Part shown: one piece after another, positions 17,558 through 26,482 of the stretch
Layout: each line of letters begins with the position of its first letter
Position numbering within the stretch: the first letter of the stretch is position 1
Assembly (NCBI GenBank): GCA_029863125.1
Contig: JAOTWB010000011.1
Span: 1 to 58,195 of the forward strand
DNA from: Gammaproteobacteria bacterium
Lineage (GTDB): Bacteria > Pseudomonadota > Gammaproteobacteria > Steroidobacterales > Woeseiaceae
Direction of reading: 5' to 3'
Length of the DNA stretch: 58,195 nt
The notes under the pieces: model-generated
What the model saw: the letters and a program-made list of their open reading frames with translations, nothing else
What the model was told of the DNA's origin: nothing
The model's database searches: none
Translations under genes and position numbers: made by a program

Positions 17558-18487
17558 ATGCGCCAAGTTTTCTATCTGTTATTGGTTCTGTTTCTGTTGA
17601 ATCCGGTTGCGTGCGCGGGAAGATCGTCCTCTGTCATTGATACATCGTCTGAAACGATCCTTGTCACCGGCGTTACGGGTCGCCAGGGCGGCGCGGTGGC
17701 CCGGGAACTATTGCGTCGCGGCTATTCCGTCCGCGGTTTGACGCGCAATCCGGAAAGCCAGAGGGCACTTGCGTTGACCGAACTCGATGTCGAATTGTTC
17801 CGGGGAGACTTCGATGATGCCGCATCGTTGGATGCCGCTCTCGAAGGCGCCGACGGTATCTTCGCCGTTACGGATTTTTGGGAGCACGGTTACGAGCAAG
17901 AAGTAGCGCACGGACGCAACCTGGTCGATGCGGCCGTGCGTGCCGAGATCTCCTTTTTTGTCTTTTCTTCAGTCGCCAGCGCCGATCAGGCAACCAATAT
18001 CCCGCATTTTGACAGCAAATGGGAAGTCGAGAAATACCTGCGAGAGAGCGGGCTGGATCATGCCGTTGTACGCCCGGTTTCATTCATGGAAAACTGGTCC
18101 CTTGACAGTGACGATGTAATCGCTGGCCGCATCGTGACCGCCGGTAATCCGGAACGGTTACATCAATACATCTCGGTACGGGACATAGCGAGATTTGTCG
18201 CCGACGCCTTCGATGCACCGGGCCGATGGAACGGCGTTGCGCTCGATATCGCGGCGGATGAAATATCGCTTGTCAGAATCTGCGAGGTATTGACAGAGAT
18301 CACGGGGCAACCAGTCAAGGCCGAGCAGATCAACTGGGCGGATTACGAGGCACTTGCCGGTGAGGAAATGGCGACGATGAGCCGCTGGTTCGACGCCGTC
18401 GGCTACAGCGTGGATGTCGCGGCGCTTCGCAAGCAGCATCCGGGCATGATGACGATGGAAGACTACTTGCGCAGCCTGGCCCGTTGA
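17558..18487 (+). CDS. NmrA-like NAD(P)-binding lipoprotein
   Basis: 309 residues. The N-terminus MRQVFYLLLVLFLLNPVACA ends in a lipobox-like VACA, so the protein is probably exported and lipidated. It then shows an NmrA/atypical SDR core: VTGVTGRQGGAVARELL near 36, VFSSVASA near 132, a RPVSFMENW segment, and an SVRDIARFVADAF segment. NmrA proteins usually sense or use NAD(P) in the cytoplasm, so the lipid anchor is odd. It lies 23 bases after the MBL lipoprotein and is likely in the same transcript. The function is unknown. Confidence 0.8.
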   Translation: MRQVFYLLLVLFLLNPVACAGRSSSVIDTSSETILVTGVTGRQGGAVARELLRRGYSVRGLTRNPESQRALALTELDVELFRGDFDDAASLDAALEGADGIFAVTDFWEHGYEQEVAHGRNLVDAAVRAEISFFVFSSVASADQATNIPHFDSKWEVEKYLRESGLDHAVVRPVSFMENWSLDSDDVIAGRIVTAGNPERLHQYISVRDIARFVADAFDAPGRWNGVALDIAADEISLVRICEVLTEITGQPVKAEQINWADYEALAGEEMATMSRWFDAVGYSVDVAALRKQHPGMMTMEDYLRSLAR

Positions 18488-18596
18488 AAGCATGGTTTTA
18501 GCAAGACAACCTGATAACTGAAAAGCGCCAATTGGCAATCCGGCGAGGAAAGATCGAGAAGATAGGTCGCCGGAGCGGATCGATTGGCAATGTGAA

Positions 18597-19850
18597 TCAG
18601 GGGACACCGCATTTATCGCTCATAACAGTCGACGCAAGATTGGATTTCCGGACCTTTCGGGGTTTCAACCCCACGAGCGGTCGCAGCCAGGCAGTTCTTC
18701 GCAATAATAGTTCGTAGCTACCGAGCGACAGGACGATCGTCCCGGTCGTAATAGCCAGGTACTTTGTCAATATCGACCAATCAAGAGGGACAACCAAATA
18801 ACCCAGCGCGACAATGATAGTTAAGTGTAAACAAAATAACGGGTAAACCGCGCCGTTGAGATACGTCAGGAGGCGGCTTGGGCGTTGCAGGTAACGTCCC
18901 GCGAAACCCAGGCAAGCCGACAGCCAGAACCAGACGTTGGCTACCCGCAATACGCAGAACCAGATATAGGCTGCAATATCGGCTTCCCCATTTACGAAAG
19001 GCGAGAAATGTCCCTTCTCGGGCAACCAGAACTGCGCGAACAAGGCCACGGTGGTGATCAGCGCTAACGCGAAAGAAAGGCCCCGCAATTGCTGCGTTCG
19101 ATCCAGCAGCGGCCGGCTCGAAGCCAGCAAGAACCCGGCTATAAAAATCATGAACCAGTGACCGAAGTTCGCCCAATCGTGGATCAGGTCTGGAAATCCC
19201 GGAAACCACGCTCGCAACAGGCTCTCGACGACGGCAAGGGGAACGATCGCCAGGTACAAGAAACCTCCTCGCGAAAGTATGGGCGACCAGCGCGCGAGTT
19301 GCCGCAGTCCGGCAGAGCACTTGAAGTACGCGAATATCGGCCAGCCCAGCACGCAAAACAGGTACAGATAGACGATGAACCAATAGTGATGCCAGCTCAG
19401 GTTGCCGCGAGGGTACACGCCCTCGGTGAAGAACTTTGGATAGAACTCGGCGAATGAGCCGGTGAACGCGCCAACGAACTGTTTCTCGAGGAATATCATC
19501 GGTGGCACGATGACCAGGACGCCGAAAACCAGTGGCACGAGCAATCGCACCGCGCGATCCTGCATAAATACGGCTTTGTTTCGATGCCGAAGCGCAAACG
19601 ACACGCCGACACCAGAGATGAGGAATAGCAGAGCCAGCCTGAACTCGTGCAGGAAGCCGGCCATTACCTGCAGCAAAGGGCTTGAATCGGCGTTTTGAAT
19701 CATGGGAATGCCACCCGGCATGAAGGCTATCGCCGCGTGGTAGTAGATCAACAGCCAAAAAGCGATCACACGCATCCAGTCCAGATCTGCACGCCTCTCC
19801 CGGATGGCGAGATCGCTGGTTCGATGCGCGTCGCGAATCGCGTGTCCCAT
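18597..19850 (-). CDS. Membrane acyltransferase, acyltransferase-3/OpgC-like
   Basis: About 417 residues with roughly ten transmembrane helices. The start RRADLDWMRVIAFWLLIYYH and the LISGVGVSFALRHR loop are typical of acyltransferase family 3 proteins, which transfer acyl groups to extracytoplasmic glycans or lipids. The ATG at 19850 is chosen because AGGAG lies seven bases upstream; two earlier ATGs at 19856 and 19874 are less well placed. The last residues (SDKCGVP) are read from a GGGGACACC repeat-like sequence at 18599, so the C-terminus may have been altered by insertion. An AraC regulator gene lies 107 bases upstream on the same strand. Confidence 0.82.
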   Translation of the reverse strand: MGHAIRDAHRTSDLAIRERRADLDWMRVIAFWLLIYYHAAIAFMPGGIPMIQNADSSPLLQVMAGFLHEFRLALLFLISGVGVSFALRHRNKAVFMQDRAVRLLVPLVFGVLVIVPPMIFLEKQFVGAFTGSFAEFYPKFFTEGVYPRGNLSWHHYWFIVYLYLFCVLGWPIFAYFKCSAGLRQLARWSPILSRGGFLYLAIVPLAVVESLLRAWFPGFPDLIHDWANFGHWFMIFIAGFLLASSRPLLDRTQQLRGLSFALALITTVALFAQFWLPEKGHFSPFVNGEADIAAYIWFCVLRVANVWFWLSACLGFAGRYLQRPSRLLTYLNGAVYPLFCLHLTIIVALGYLVVPLDWSILTKYLAITTGTIVLSLGSYELLLRRTAWLRPLVGLKPRKVRKSNLASTVMSDKCGVP

Positions 19851-19956
19851 CGTCATACTCCTGTGAAACAACAATGGGTATTACACGCTTATGGGCGCCT
19901 CCGATTCTCCCGAAAACGTTTCAGCTTCTGACGAATTTCAAAATCCGATAGCTCTT

Positions 19957-20988
19957 CTAAGAATCCGCCAGCCTGCTCTTTCGGTAGTTTGTCGGCGTCT
20001 TCTCGTAATGAGCCCGAAAGGCGGTATTGAAGGACGAGATCGAGCGAAAACCGACGTCTAAAGCGATGGTAAGCACCGGGGTTCTTGGCTCAGCGAGCAA
20101 TCGTCGCGCAGCTTCTTCGACACGATAGCGGTTGACGAACTGATTAAAGTTTTGAAAGCCGAGATTGCGGTTGATCGTACGGCGCAGCTGATACTCCGGC
20201 ACCTTCAGGCTTGCTGCAAGGTCCGCGATGCGCAGGTCATGATTTGTATAGGCGCAGCCTTCAATCATTGCCTTATTGAGCGCGTCAACAAGCGGCGTTT
20301 TTTCGGCCGACACCAACGGCAGGGGCTGGGATTCCCGCAGAACAAAGGTCGGGTTAAGCCGCAGGAAAGACAGGTTGATCATCAGGGTTGCAATGAAAAT
20401 CCCGGCCATTCCGAATAACTCAACTATTTCGGGTACGTTCCATCCCGTGACCAGCTCGGTTGCCACGACCGCTGCAACGATGATGCCGATGCTGGCGGCA
20501 AAGACGCGGCGTAGTTTCAATCGACTCTCTACAACATCGTTTTCTCGACCGCGCCAGACGATGACTATTGCACCGACGGCAAATCCCAGCTTGATCAGCT
20601 GAACGGGCACCAAGAGGTAAATGTTCGCCGTGCCACCCGTTAGCTCTCTCTCGATCCCCATCCATACCGCTGCCAGGAGGTAGATTGCCGCAATTAACCA
20701 TGCGGATAACGGCGCCTTTTTGTCATCCTCGAACAGATCCCAGGTGAAAAAAAACAGCAAAGGTGGAATAGCATCGGCCGGCAAAACAAGCCATGGCTCA
20801 ACCTCCACATTAATCTCGCTGAAAACGGGCGATGAAATCAGGTAGGAAACGGCGCCTATTACAAGTGCTATGCCAAGGAAGCGTGTGCGATAAGGATTTG
20901 GCGAAATTGCAATCGCTATCGCTGAAAGTAATACCTGGGACACAGCCAGTATGCGCAGTGCCAGGATGACGGCCGTCATTGTGGTCAT
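19957..20988 (-). CDS. Membrane-anchored AraC-family regulator
   Basis: 343 residues. The N-terminal half has about seven hydrophobic segments (for example LALRILAVSQVLLSAIAIAI, LVIGAVSYLI, AWLIAAIYLLAAVW, GIIVAAVVATELV). The C-terminal about 110 residues are an AraC DNA-binding domain: DLRIADLAASLKVPEYQLRRTINRNLGFQNFNQFVNRYRVEEA and the second helix-turn-helix VLTIALDVGFRSISSFNTAF ending TPTNYRKS. This layout suits a membrane sensor that controls nearby genes, likely the acyltransferase downstream. The signal is unknown. Confidence 0.88.
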   Translation of the reverse strand: MTTMTAVILALRILAVSQVLLSAIAIAISPNPYRTRFLGIALVIGAVSYLISSPVFSEINVEVEPWLVLPADAIPPLLFFFTWDLFEDDKKAPLSAWLIAAIYLLAAVWMGIERELTGGTANIYLLVPVQLIKLGFAVGAIVIVWRGRENDVVESRLKLRRVFAASIGIIVAAVVATELVTGWNVPEIVELFGMAGIFIATLMINLSFLRLNPTFVLRESQPLPLVSAEKTPLVDALNKAMIEGCAYTNHDLRIADLAASLKVPEYQLRRTINRNLGFQNFNQFVNRYRVEEAARRLLAEPRTPVLTIALDVGFRSISSFNTAFRAHYEKTPTNYRKSRLADS

Positions 20989-21035
20989 GCCCGTAGACTA
21001 CATGTAGCCCAATGCGAGTGCATCAGCATGAGTCA

Positions 21036-21076
21036 GGGGTCGAACCGAGATCTTCTCAACACATCCGTTCGACCCC
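21036..21076. repeat. REP-like palindrome, GGGGTCGAA family
   Basis: GGGGTCGAA (21036-21044) and TTCGACCCC (21068-21076) form a perfect 9-bp stem; the loop shares CAACACATCCG with the copy at 11904. It lies between two minus-strand genes, downstream of yaiI. Confidence 0.65.
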
Positions 21077-21106
21077 CATTAATGCGAATCACAGTTAACT
21101 GATGCA

Positions 21107-21565
21107 CTAGCAATCGTTACCGTATCGCGTCAGGAAACGATCGAGATTGTTTGCAAACGCCTGTTTGTCTCGCTGGCTATAGGCATCGGGTCCACCACCC
21201 ATTTCGACGCCGCTCGATCGCATAGTATCCATGAAATCACGCATGTTGAGCTTCGCACCGATGTTCTCTTTGGTGTGAAGCTCGCCGCGCGGACTGAGTG
21301 CATGGGCATCTTTCGCGATGACTTCGGCCGCCAGGGGGATATCACTGGTGATGACGAGGTCGCCCGCCTCGACCCGTTTGACGATTTCGTCGTCGGCCAC
21401 ATCGAAGCCCTTTGGCACCTGAAGGGATTTAATGTTTTTCGAATACGGTGTGCTAAGTGGCTGGTTGGCGACCAGCACCACCTGAGTACCCGTCCGATCA
21501 GCAGCTCGGTACAGTATATCCCTGGCGACCACCGGACAGGCATCCGCATCAACCCATATCTTCAT
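21107..21565 (-). CDS. yaiI: YaiI/YqxD-family protein (UPF0178)
   Basis: 152 residues, the usual length. The family start [22 protein letters not shown], the [11 protein letters not shown] segment, [16 protein letters not shown] and [16 protein letters not shown] are all present. These proteins have a PIN-like (NYN-related) fold with conserved Asp residues, so a nuclease activity is suspected, but the role is not established. The gene is separated by 33 bases from the M28 peptidase gene end upstream on the same strand. Confidence 0.92.
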   Translation of the reverse strand: MKIWVDADACPVVARDILYRAADRTGTQVVLVANQPLSTPYSKNIKSLQVPKGFDVADDEIVKRVEAGDLVITSDIPLAAEVIAKDAHALSPRGELHTKENIGAKLNMRDFMDTMRSSGVEMGGGPDAYSQRDKQAFANNLDRFLTRYGNDC

Positions 21566-21598
21566 GGAATTACGCTTTCGAATCTGGTGTCAGGTTAA

Positions 21599-23275
21599 TT
21601 AATCCATGGCCCGGCGAGCATCCGCGCTTGTATCCCGGATAGCCTTGAATTCCGATCCTGCCTTCCACTCGGGCCAGCGCGATGAGTTGCCGAGGTCCTC
21701 GACGATTGTCCTGAACAGCTCGATATCCTGCACAGCGCCCGCGAGATTCCAGTCGGGGTCCCAGGCGTCGCAGGTCTGGTGATAGCAATTGGCGATGTAA
21801 TCGGCGATCCACTGATCGCCGGCTGCGCGGCCACCCTCGACCAGGTCCGAACCGCCGGCGATGCCCATGATTAGCAGAACGGGGACACCGCGCCTGGCAA
21901 TTGAAAAGTGGTCGGCGCGAAAGAACAACCCGTTCTCCGGAAGATTCTCGGGTGTCACAACGCGGCCCTGTCTTGCAGCCGCGCGTTCGAGATCGTCCTC
22001 GAGTTCGCTCTGACCTTCCCCGACCAATATGACGTCCCGCGCCAGGCCCGCGGTTTGCAGTATATCCAGCGTCAGGTTCGCCGCTGTTTTCTCAAGCGGA
22101 TAGATCGGCTCGGCCGCGTAGGCCTCCGATCCCAGCAGGCCGCTCTCCTCCGCCGTCCACGCCGCAAACACGACCGATCTCGCGAGCGGAGGCCCGGCTT
22201 TCAGCACCCGGGCCAATTCGATAACACCTGCCGTGCCCAATGCGTCATCGTTGGCGCCCGGACGAACGCGCCGGCCATCGGCATCCGGTTCTCCAAGCCC
22301 GTAGGCATCCCAGTGCGCCGACAACATGATCGTTTCATCGGGACGACTGCTGCCCGGCAGCTTGGCGAGCACATTCAGGCTTTCAATCGTCTCCACCGAC
22401 ACAGACAGGTCGGCGTTGAAGGTGGCGCGCGGCAACTCGAACGCCCGGAAATCACGGCCTCTTGCAGCAACGCGCTGCGCTTCGAGATCGAGGCCCGCCG
22501 CTGCGAAGAGCCGCGTCGCGGCATCGTAATGCAGCCAGCCCTGCAGCGTCACGGGCGTAGCCGCGTCATCGGCTCGCACGATCGAGTAATTCTCTCCCGG
22601 CGACGATGAGGCGACGTTCCAGCCATAACCCGCTGCTTCGGTTTCGTGGATCACGAGCGCAGCGACTGCGCCGCGCCGCGCCGCTTCTTCGAACTTGTAG
22701 GTCCAGCGGCCGTAATACGTCATGCGCCGATTGCCGAAGACGCCGGCAACGGGTTCATCGGGCGACGCCGCAAAGTCCGGGTCGTTCACCAGGAACAAGG
22801 CGACTTTGCCTTCGAGATCGATGTCGCCGAAGTCATCCCAGTCGCGTTCCGGCGCGCTGACGCCGAATCCCACGAAAACAACCGGCGCGCTCTTGATAAT
22901 TACCTTCTCGAGGGGCCTCACCGTGCTGACTTCCAGATCAGCCGCCTGCTGCAACTCGAGCAGCTCATCCGCGACTGCGATCGTTAGCGGTGGCGGATCC
23001 TCGATCAGCGTGTGGAAAAGCGGAACGGACTGCGTCCAGCCGCCGTTTTCTCCGCCCGGCTCCACCCCCGCTTTCTCGAACTCACCGATCAGATAAGCGA
23101 CGGTCTTTTGTTCGCCCGCCGTGCCGGGTGCCCGGCCTTCGAACTCATCAGACGCGAGCACCTTAACGATGTTGGACAGACGCTCCGCTTCGATTCGCGG
23201 CGCTTCGTCCGTCGCGGGACCGCAGGCAGCGACGACGAACAGTGTGAACAGGACGGGCAGGTGTTTTTCGGCCAT
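21599..23275 (-). CDS. M28-family peptidase lipoprotein with PA domain
   Basis: 558 residues. A lipobox (LFVVAAC, Cys18) predicts lipidation. Residues about 100-260 form a protease-associated (PA) insert, and the catalytic M28 zinc-peptidase domain follows: LSAHWDAYG (metal His and Asp), PGANDDALGTAGVIELA (bridging Asp), AAWTAEESGLLGSEAYA (catalytic Glu pair), a LTLDILQTAG segment, and a late NCYHQTCDAWD motif with the last His ligand. Members are aminopeptidases or carboxypeptidases in the periplasm. The gene is divergent from the MFS transporter gene. Confidence 0.9.
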   Translation of the reverse strand: MAEKHLPVLFTLFVVAACGPATDEAPRIEAERLSNIVKVLASDEFEGRAPGTAGEQKTVAYLIGEFEKAGVEPGGENGGWTQSVPLFHTLIEDPPPLTIAVADELLELQQAADLEVSTVRPLEKVIIKSAPVVFVGFGVSAPERDWDDFGDIDLEGKVALFLVNDPDFAASPDEPVAGVFGNRRMTYYGRWTYKFEEAARRGAVAALVIHETEAAGYGWNVASSSPGENYSIVRADDAATPVTLQGWLHYDAATRLFAAAGLDLEAQRVAARGRDFRAFELPRATFNADLSVSVETIESLNVLAKLPGSSRPDETIMLSAHWDAYGLGEPDADGRRVRPGANDDALGTAGVIELARVLKAGPPLARSVVFAAWTAEESGLLGSEAYAAEPIYPLEKTAANLTLDILQTAGLARDVILVGEGQSELEDDLERAAARQGRVVTPENLPENGLFFRADHFSIARRGVPVLLIMGIAGGSDLVEGGRAAGDQWIADYIANCYHQTCDAWDPDWNLAGAVQDIELFRTIVEDLGNSSRWPEWKAGSEFKAIRDTSADARRAMD

Positions 23276-23572
23276 TACTCGGATCCGGTAGGTTAAACGA
23301 TCAGTCTACCCGATTGAGATGCAGATGTAGGGGCCCGCAGGAACGGCGTGGTCGGCAACAACGGCAATACCACGCCAACGGCGCCGACAAGTCCGGAGTC
23401 ACACGATCATCGTATAGGCGACACGCGGGTTGCCGGAACGCCCACTGATCCGTTTCCGTTCCCTGGGTCACTGTATTCACCTAAGAGCACGAGTAGAAAC
23501 TCAACACACGGCAGGTGCCATATCGGACTCGCCGGGTTATCATTCCGTTCGAACTGACTCGGGAAAATAACA

Positions 23573-25288
23573 ATGACAATCAACTGGGTTCTCGCGGAAA
23601 GCTCGCGCATGCGTTACGCAGCCGGCTCATCCATGTATTTTGCACAGGGAATTCCCTACGGCCTGATGAACATTGCCGTGCCCGCCTGGCTGGCGAGCAA
23701 GGGGGTCGGGGCTGGCGAAATCGCATCCTTCCTGGCCGTCATCATCCTGCCGTGGGCCTTCAAACTGTTGTCCGGGCCACTGATGGACCGCTACCAGTTC
23801 CTGGCTATGGGCAGGCGGCGACCCTGGGTGCTGGGCGCACAGCTCGGCATGACGCTGTCGTTTTTCGGCCTTGTCCTCGTCGATAACCCGGCCGAACAGA
23901 TTGGCCTGTTGATGATTCTCGGCCTCCTCATCAATGTGTTCGCAGCGACGCAGGATGTGGCGGTGGACGGCATGTCGATTGACGTCACGCCCGTCAACGA
24001 GCAAGGTCGCCTGAACGGCTTCATGGTGTTCGGCAAGGCCATCGGCTGGGGAACCACGTCGGCCGTGACCGGCGTTATGCTGGTGCAGTTCGGCCTGGGC
24101 GTCACGGCGATGACCGCCGCGGCCGTGCAGGCCGTTGTATTGCTCGGCTTTATGCTGACGATGGAGCGTCGTGGCGAGCGCCGCCTGCCGTGGAGTTCCG
24201 GCGAGGCGATGTCCGAGCGGCGTGCCGCCAAGTCGATCGCGGAGCTGATGAAAGGCCTGAACGCGGTGCTATGGACCCGCGTCAGCCTGATCCTGATGGC
24301 AATCATGATCTTCGACGGTTTCATTGGCGGCTACGGTCACGCGCTGATGCCCATCGCGGCAATCAACCTGTTCGGTTTTACGACGCCGCAGTGGTCGCAG
24401 CTCGTTGCCGTCATGGGGCTCGCCGGTGCCGCAGCGGCGTTGGTGCTGGGCCCGATGATCGATCGCTTCGGCGCCAAGCGAATGCTGGTGCTGACCATAT
24501 CGCTGGTTGCAATTCACGCATTCCTTCTCGCAGAGACGCAGTACCTGTGGGAGAACGCGACCTACGTCAAAGTGATGCTGGCGGCCTGGGTGATGCTCGG
24601 CCCGGTGACGATGGTGTGCATGATCGCGCTGGCGATGACGATCTGCTCCAGCGGGACGTCCGCGACGCAGTTCGCCATTTACATGTCGCTGGCTAATCTT
24701 GGCGCGTCGGCTGGCTCGAAGACCTATGGACTGATCGCCGAGCAAACGTCGTACGTCGAGGCCTACCTGCTGCTCGGCGCCGTCACCGCAGCGATGATCG
24801 GGATCATTTTGTTCCATCGACATAACCCGGAAAGGACAAGCGCTCGTAAACGTGCGCCGAGCTACACGGTTGGCATGAGCACGACTGGCGCCGGCATGTA
24901 CTTTTCCGGTGAGATGCGTTGTCCCAAGTGCCGATCCGACATGCAGCAGATCATGATCGACGGCACAGAGGTCGATCGCTGCTCGGCTTGCCACGGCCTG
25001 TGGTTTGATGCCGGCGAGCTCAGCAAGCTGCGCAACAAGCAGGCGGCCGCGGTACTCGACATTGGCGACGTAACGATCGGCAAGGAGCAGAACAAAATCG
25101 AACGCTATCGATGCCCGCGCTGCGCTGGCTCGATGATTCGACTGGTCGATCCCGAGCAACCGCATATCTGGTTCGAGCAGTGCGGTTCCTGCCACGGATC
25201 GTATTTCGATGCCGGCGAGCTGACCGACCTGGCGACGGTGTCCGTGTCGGATTTCTTCAAGCGCTTTGTAACGGACGAGCGCTCGTAA
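23573..25288 (+). CDS. MFS transporter fused to two zf-TFIIB zinc ribbons
   Basis: 571 residues. Residues 1-435 are a 12-helix MFS transporter of the AmpG/PucC-like type (FAQGIPYGLMNIAVPAWLASKG, ATQDVAVDGMSIDV, GRRRPWVLGAQ). Residues 448-571 carry two zf-TFIIB-type ribbons, each Cx2C ... Cx2C followed by HG.(W/Y)FDAGEL: Cys450/453/470/473 and Cys514/517/537/540. The zinc ribbon part begins with MRCPKC, just as free-standing zf-TFIIB proteins do, so the frame looks like a fusion of two former genes through the linker near 430-447. No stop or frameshift separates them in this sequence. The transported substrate is unknown. Confidence 0.82.
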   Translation: MTINWVLAESSRMRYAAGSSMYFAQGIPYGLMNIAVPAWLASKGVGAGEIASFLAVIILPWAFKLLSGPLMDRYQFLAMGRRRPWVLGAQLGMTLSFFGLVLVDNPAEQIGLLMILGLLINVFAATQDVAVDGMSIDVTPVNEQGRLNGFMVFGKAIGWGTTSAVTGVMLVQFGLGVTAMTAAAVQAVVLLGFMLTMERRGERRLPWSSGEAMSERRAAKSIAELMKGLNAVLWTRVSLILMAIMIFDGFIGGYGHALMPIAAINLFGFTTPQWSQLVAVMGLAGAAAALVLGPMIDRFGAKRMLVLTISLVAIHAFLLAETQYLWENATYVKVMLAAWVMLGPVTMVCMIALAMTICSSGTSATQFAIYMSLANLGASAGSKTYGLIAEQTSYVEAYLLLGAVTAAMIGIILFHRHNPERTSARKRAPSYTVGMSTTGAGMYFSGEMRCPKCRSDMQQIMIDGTEVDRCSACHGLWFDAGELSKLRNKQAAAVLDIGDVTIGKEQNKIERYRCPRCAGSMIRLVDPEQPHIWFEQCGSCHGSYFDAGELTDLATVSVSDFFKRFVTDERS

Positions 25289-25320
25289 ACAGGGGTCGAA
25301 CCGAAGTTTTTAGAAATACT
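25286..25320. repeat. Single-arm REP-like element
   Basis: TAAACAGGGGTCGAACCGAAG matches the left arm of the copies at 11904 and 21036. The right arm TTCGACCCC is missing. The first three bases are the stop codon of the MFS gene, so the element sits exactly at its 3' end. Confidence 0.5.
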
Positions 25321-25337
25321 GGCCGCGAGACGCGCAG

Positions 25338-25760
25338 TCAACCATCCGGATCCGCACCGTCGATCAATCCGTCATCGTCATTGTCAATGCCGTCAGAGCA
25401 CTTCTTGCGACCCTTCTCCGAGGCCGTCTTCGTCGTTCCGCCGTCTCCGCCCACCGAACCGGATGTGTTACCGCGATTTTTCACGCGGAACGTGGCGCTG
25501 ACGGTATCAGTCTCATTTTCCGCATCGGCAACGGTGAGCATCACCGTGTAGTTGCCCTGCAACGCATACGTGTGCGCTGCGTTTTCATCGGACGAGGTGG
25601 ACCCGTCACCGAAGTTCCAGCTCCAGCCGACGATGTCGACGTCGTCGCTTGAGCCGGACGAATCAAATAGACAGCTGCGGGCATTGCATTCGTACGAAAA
25701 TGCTGCAACCGGGGATGCGTTACCGCCAGCATCGGCGACCGTTAGCTGCTGGCCCGCCGC
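25338..25760 (-). pseudogene. Truncated PKD-domain protein (3' part)
   Basis: A PKD domain (FDSSGSSDDVDIVGWSWNFGDG ... HTYALQGNYTVMLTVAD) is followed by a Gly/Thr linker and a C-terminal KCSDGIDNDDDGLIDGADPDG calcium-type Asp repeat. The frame continues upstream to an ATG at 25859, but those first about 30 residues do not look like a signal peptide and are antisense to what seems to be the 3' end of a membrane protein gene. The likeliest reading is that the 5' part was lost at a junction near 25745-25760. It could also be an intact small gene with an odd start. Confidence 0.5.
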
Positions 25761-25911
25761 ATCCTCCGCAGTCCGTGGATCTACCGTCGGCCCACCGACC
25801 CGGCGATCAACGTCCTGGTCATGTTCGGACCGGTGATGGGCGGCTTTCGCCGGCGCCACATTCCTGGTCGCGGCAGCAATTGGCTACGAGCTACTCAATA
25901 GCCGACGCTAA
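25755..25911 (+). pseudogene. Possible 3' remnant of a membrane protein gene
   Basis: In one plus-strand frame the sequence reads RSPWIYRRPTDPAINVLVMF and then GPVMG; one base shift later another frame reads AAFAGATFLVAAAIGYELLNSRR and a stop at 25909. Joined, these look like the last transmembrane helix of a membrane protein broken by a frameshift. The parent gene is not recognised. Evidence is only the translated pattern. Confidence 0.25.
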
Positions 25912-25925
25912 TTCGAATACCGGTT

Positions 25926-26303
25926 CTATTTCAACTCACGCATGACATGCCCAAACGGCAGCAACGCCATCGGTACAAGTTTCATGTGCTGTACCGCGAT
26001 CGGAAAGCCAACGATCGTTAACGCAAACAACAATGCGAGAACCAGGTGCATGATGGCAAGTTCGAGGCCCGGGAGAATGATCCAGATGATGTTCATGATC
26101 AGCGAAAGCGCGCCGCCCGGTGGTTCCGTCTCACGCACCTCGCGTCCGAATGGCGCGATGACGCTGCCGGCGAGCCTGAAACACATAAAGCCGAACGGAA
26201 TGCCTATGATCGTCAGGCACAACAAGATGCCACCGAGAACATAGCCGAGGAAGATTATGAACCCGCCAAAAACGAAGAATACGATGTTGCCGATCAAAGA
26301 CAT
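25926..26303 (-). CDS. yccF: YccF domain-containing membrane protein, full length
   Basis: 125 residues, the usual YccF size. The protein has an internal duplication: LGGILLCLTIIGIPF...PFGREVRE in the first half and LALLFALTIVGFPI...PFGHVMREL in the second. Each half has a hydrophobic hairpin. The function of YccF is unknown. A half-size paralogue lies at 55399. Upstream at about 26321-26345 is a TCAGAGTACATTTCT repeat arm. Confidence 0.88.
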   Translation of the reverse strand: MSLIGNIVFFVFGGFIIFLGYVLGGILLCLTIIGIPFGFMCFRLAGSVIAPFGREVRETEPPGGALSLIMNIIWIILPGLELAIMHLVLALLFALTIVGFPIAVQHMKLVPMALLPFGHVMRELK

Positions 26304-26319
26304 GATGATTCCTGGATAA

Positions 26320-26345
26320 TGGGATCAGAGTACATTTCTCCATGC
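26320..26345. repeat. REP-like arm, TCAGAGTAxATTTCT family
   Basis: GGGATCAGAGTACATTTCTCC shares TCAGAGTA.ATTTCT with the hairpin at 54912-54943. No returning arm is present, so this is a partial copy. Confidence 0.4.
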
Positions 26346-26482
26346 GATGGATCTAGCTGACCACGTAGATTTTCAGCCAAGTCACGCAAACTCCACGTAA
26401 TATTGGCCTGCATCTTTTAGATAGTTTCAGTCACTCGATTCCAATCGGCATCATCGTTGCAGGAATTCAAGGGGATTTAATC

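Noticed and set aside
18599-18620. GGGGACACCGCATTT sequence at the end of the acyltransferase gene as a repeat
   Set aside because: It resembles a known style of dispersed repeat, but only one copy was seen in the window, so it is not listed as a repeat feature.
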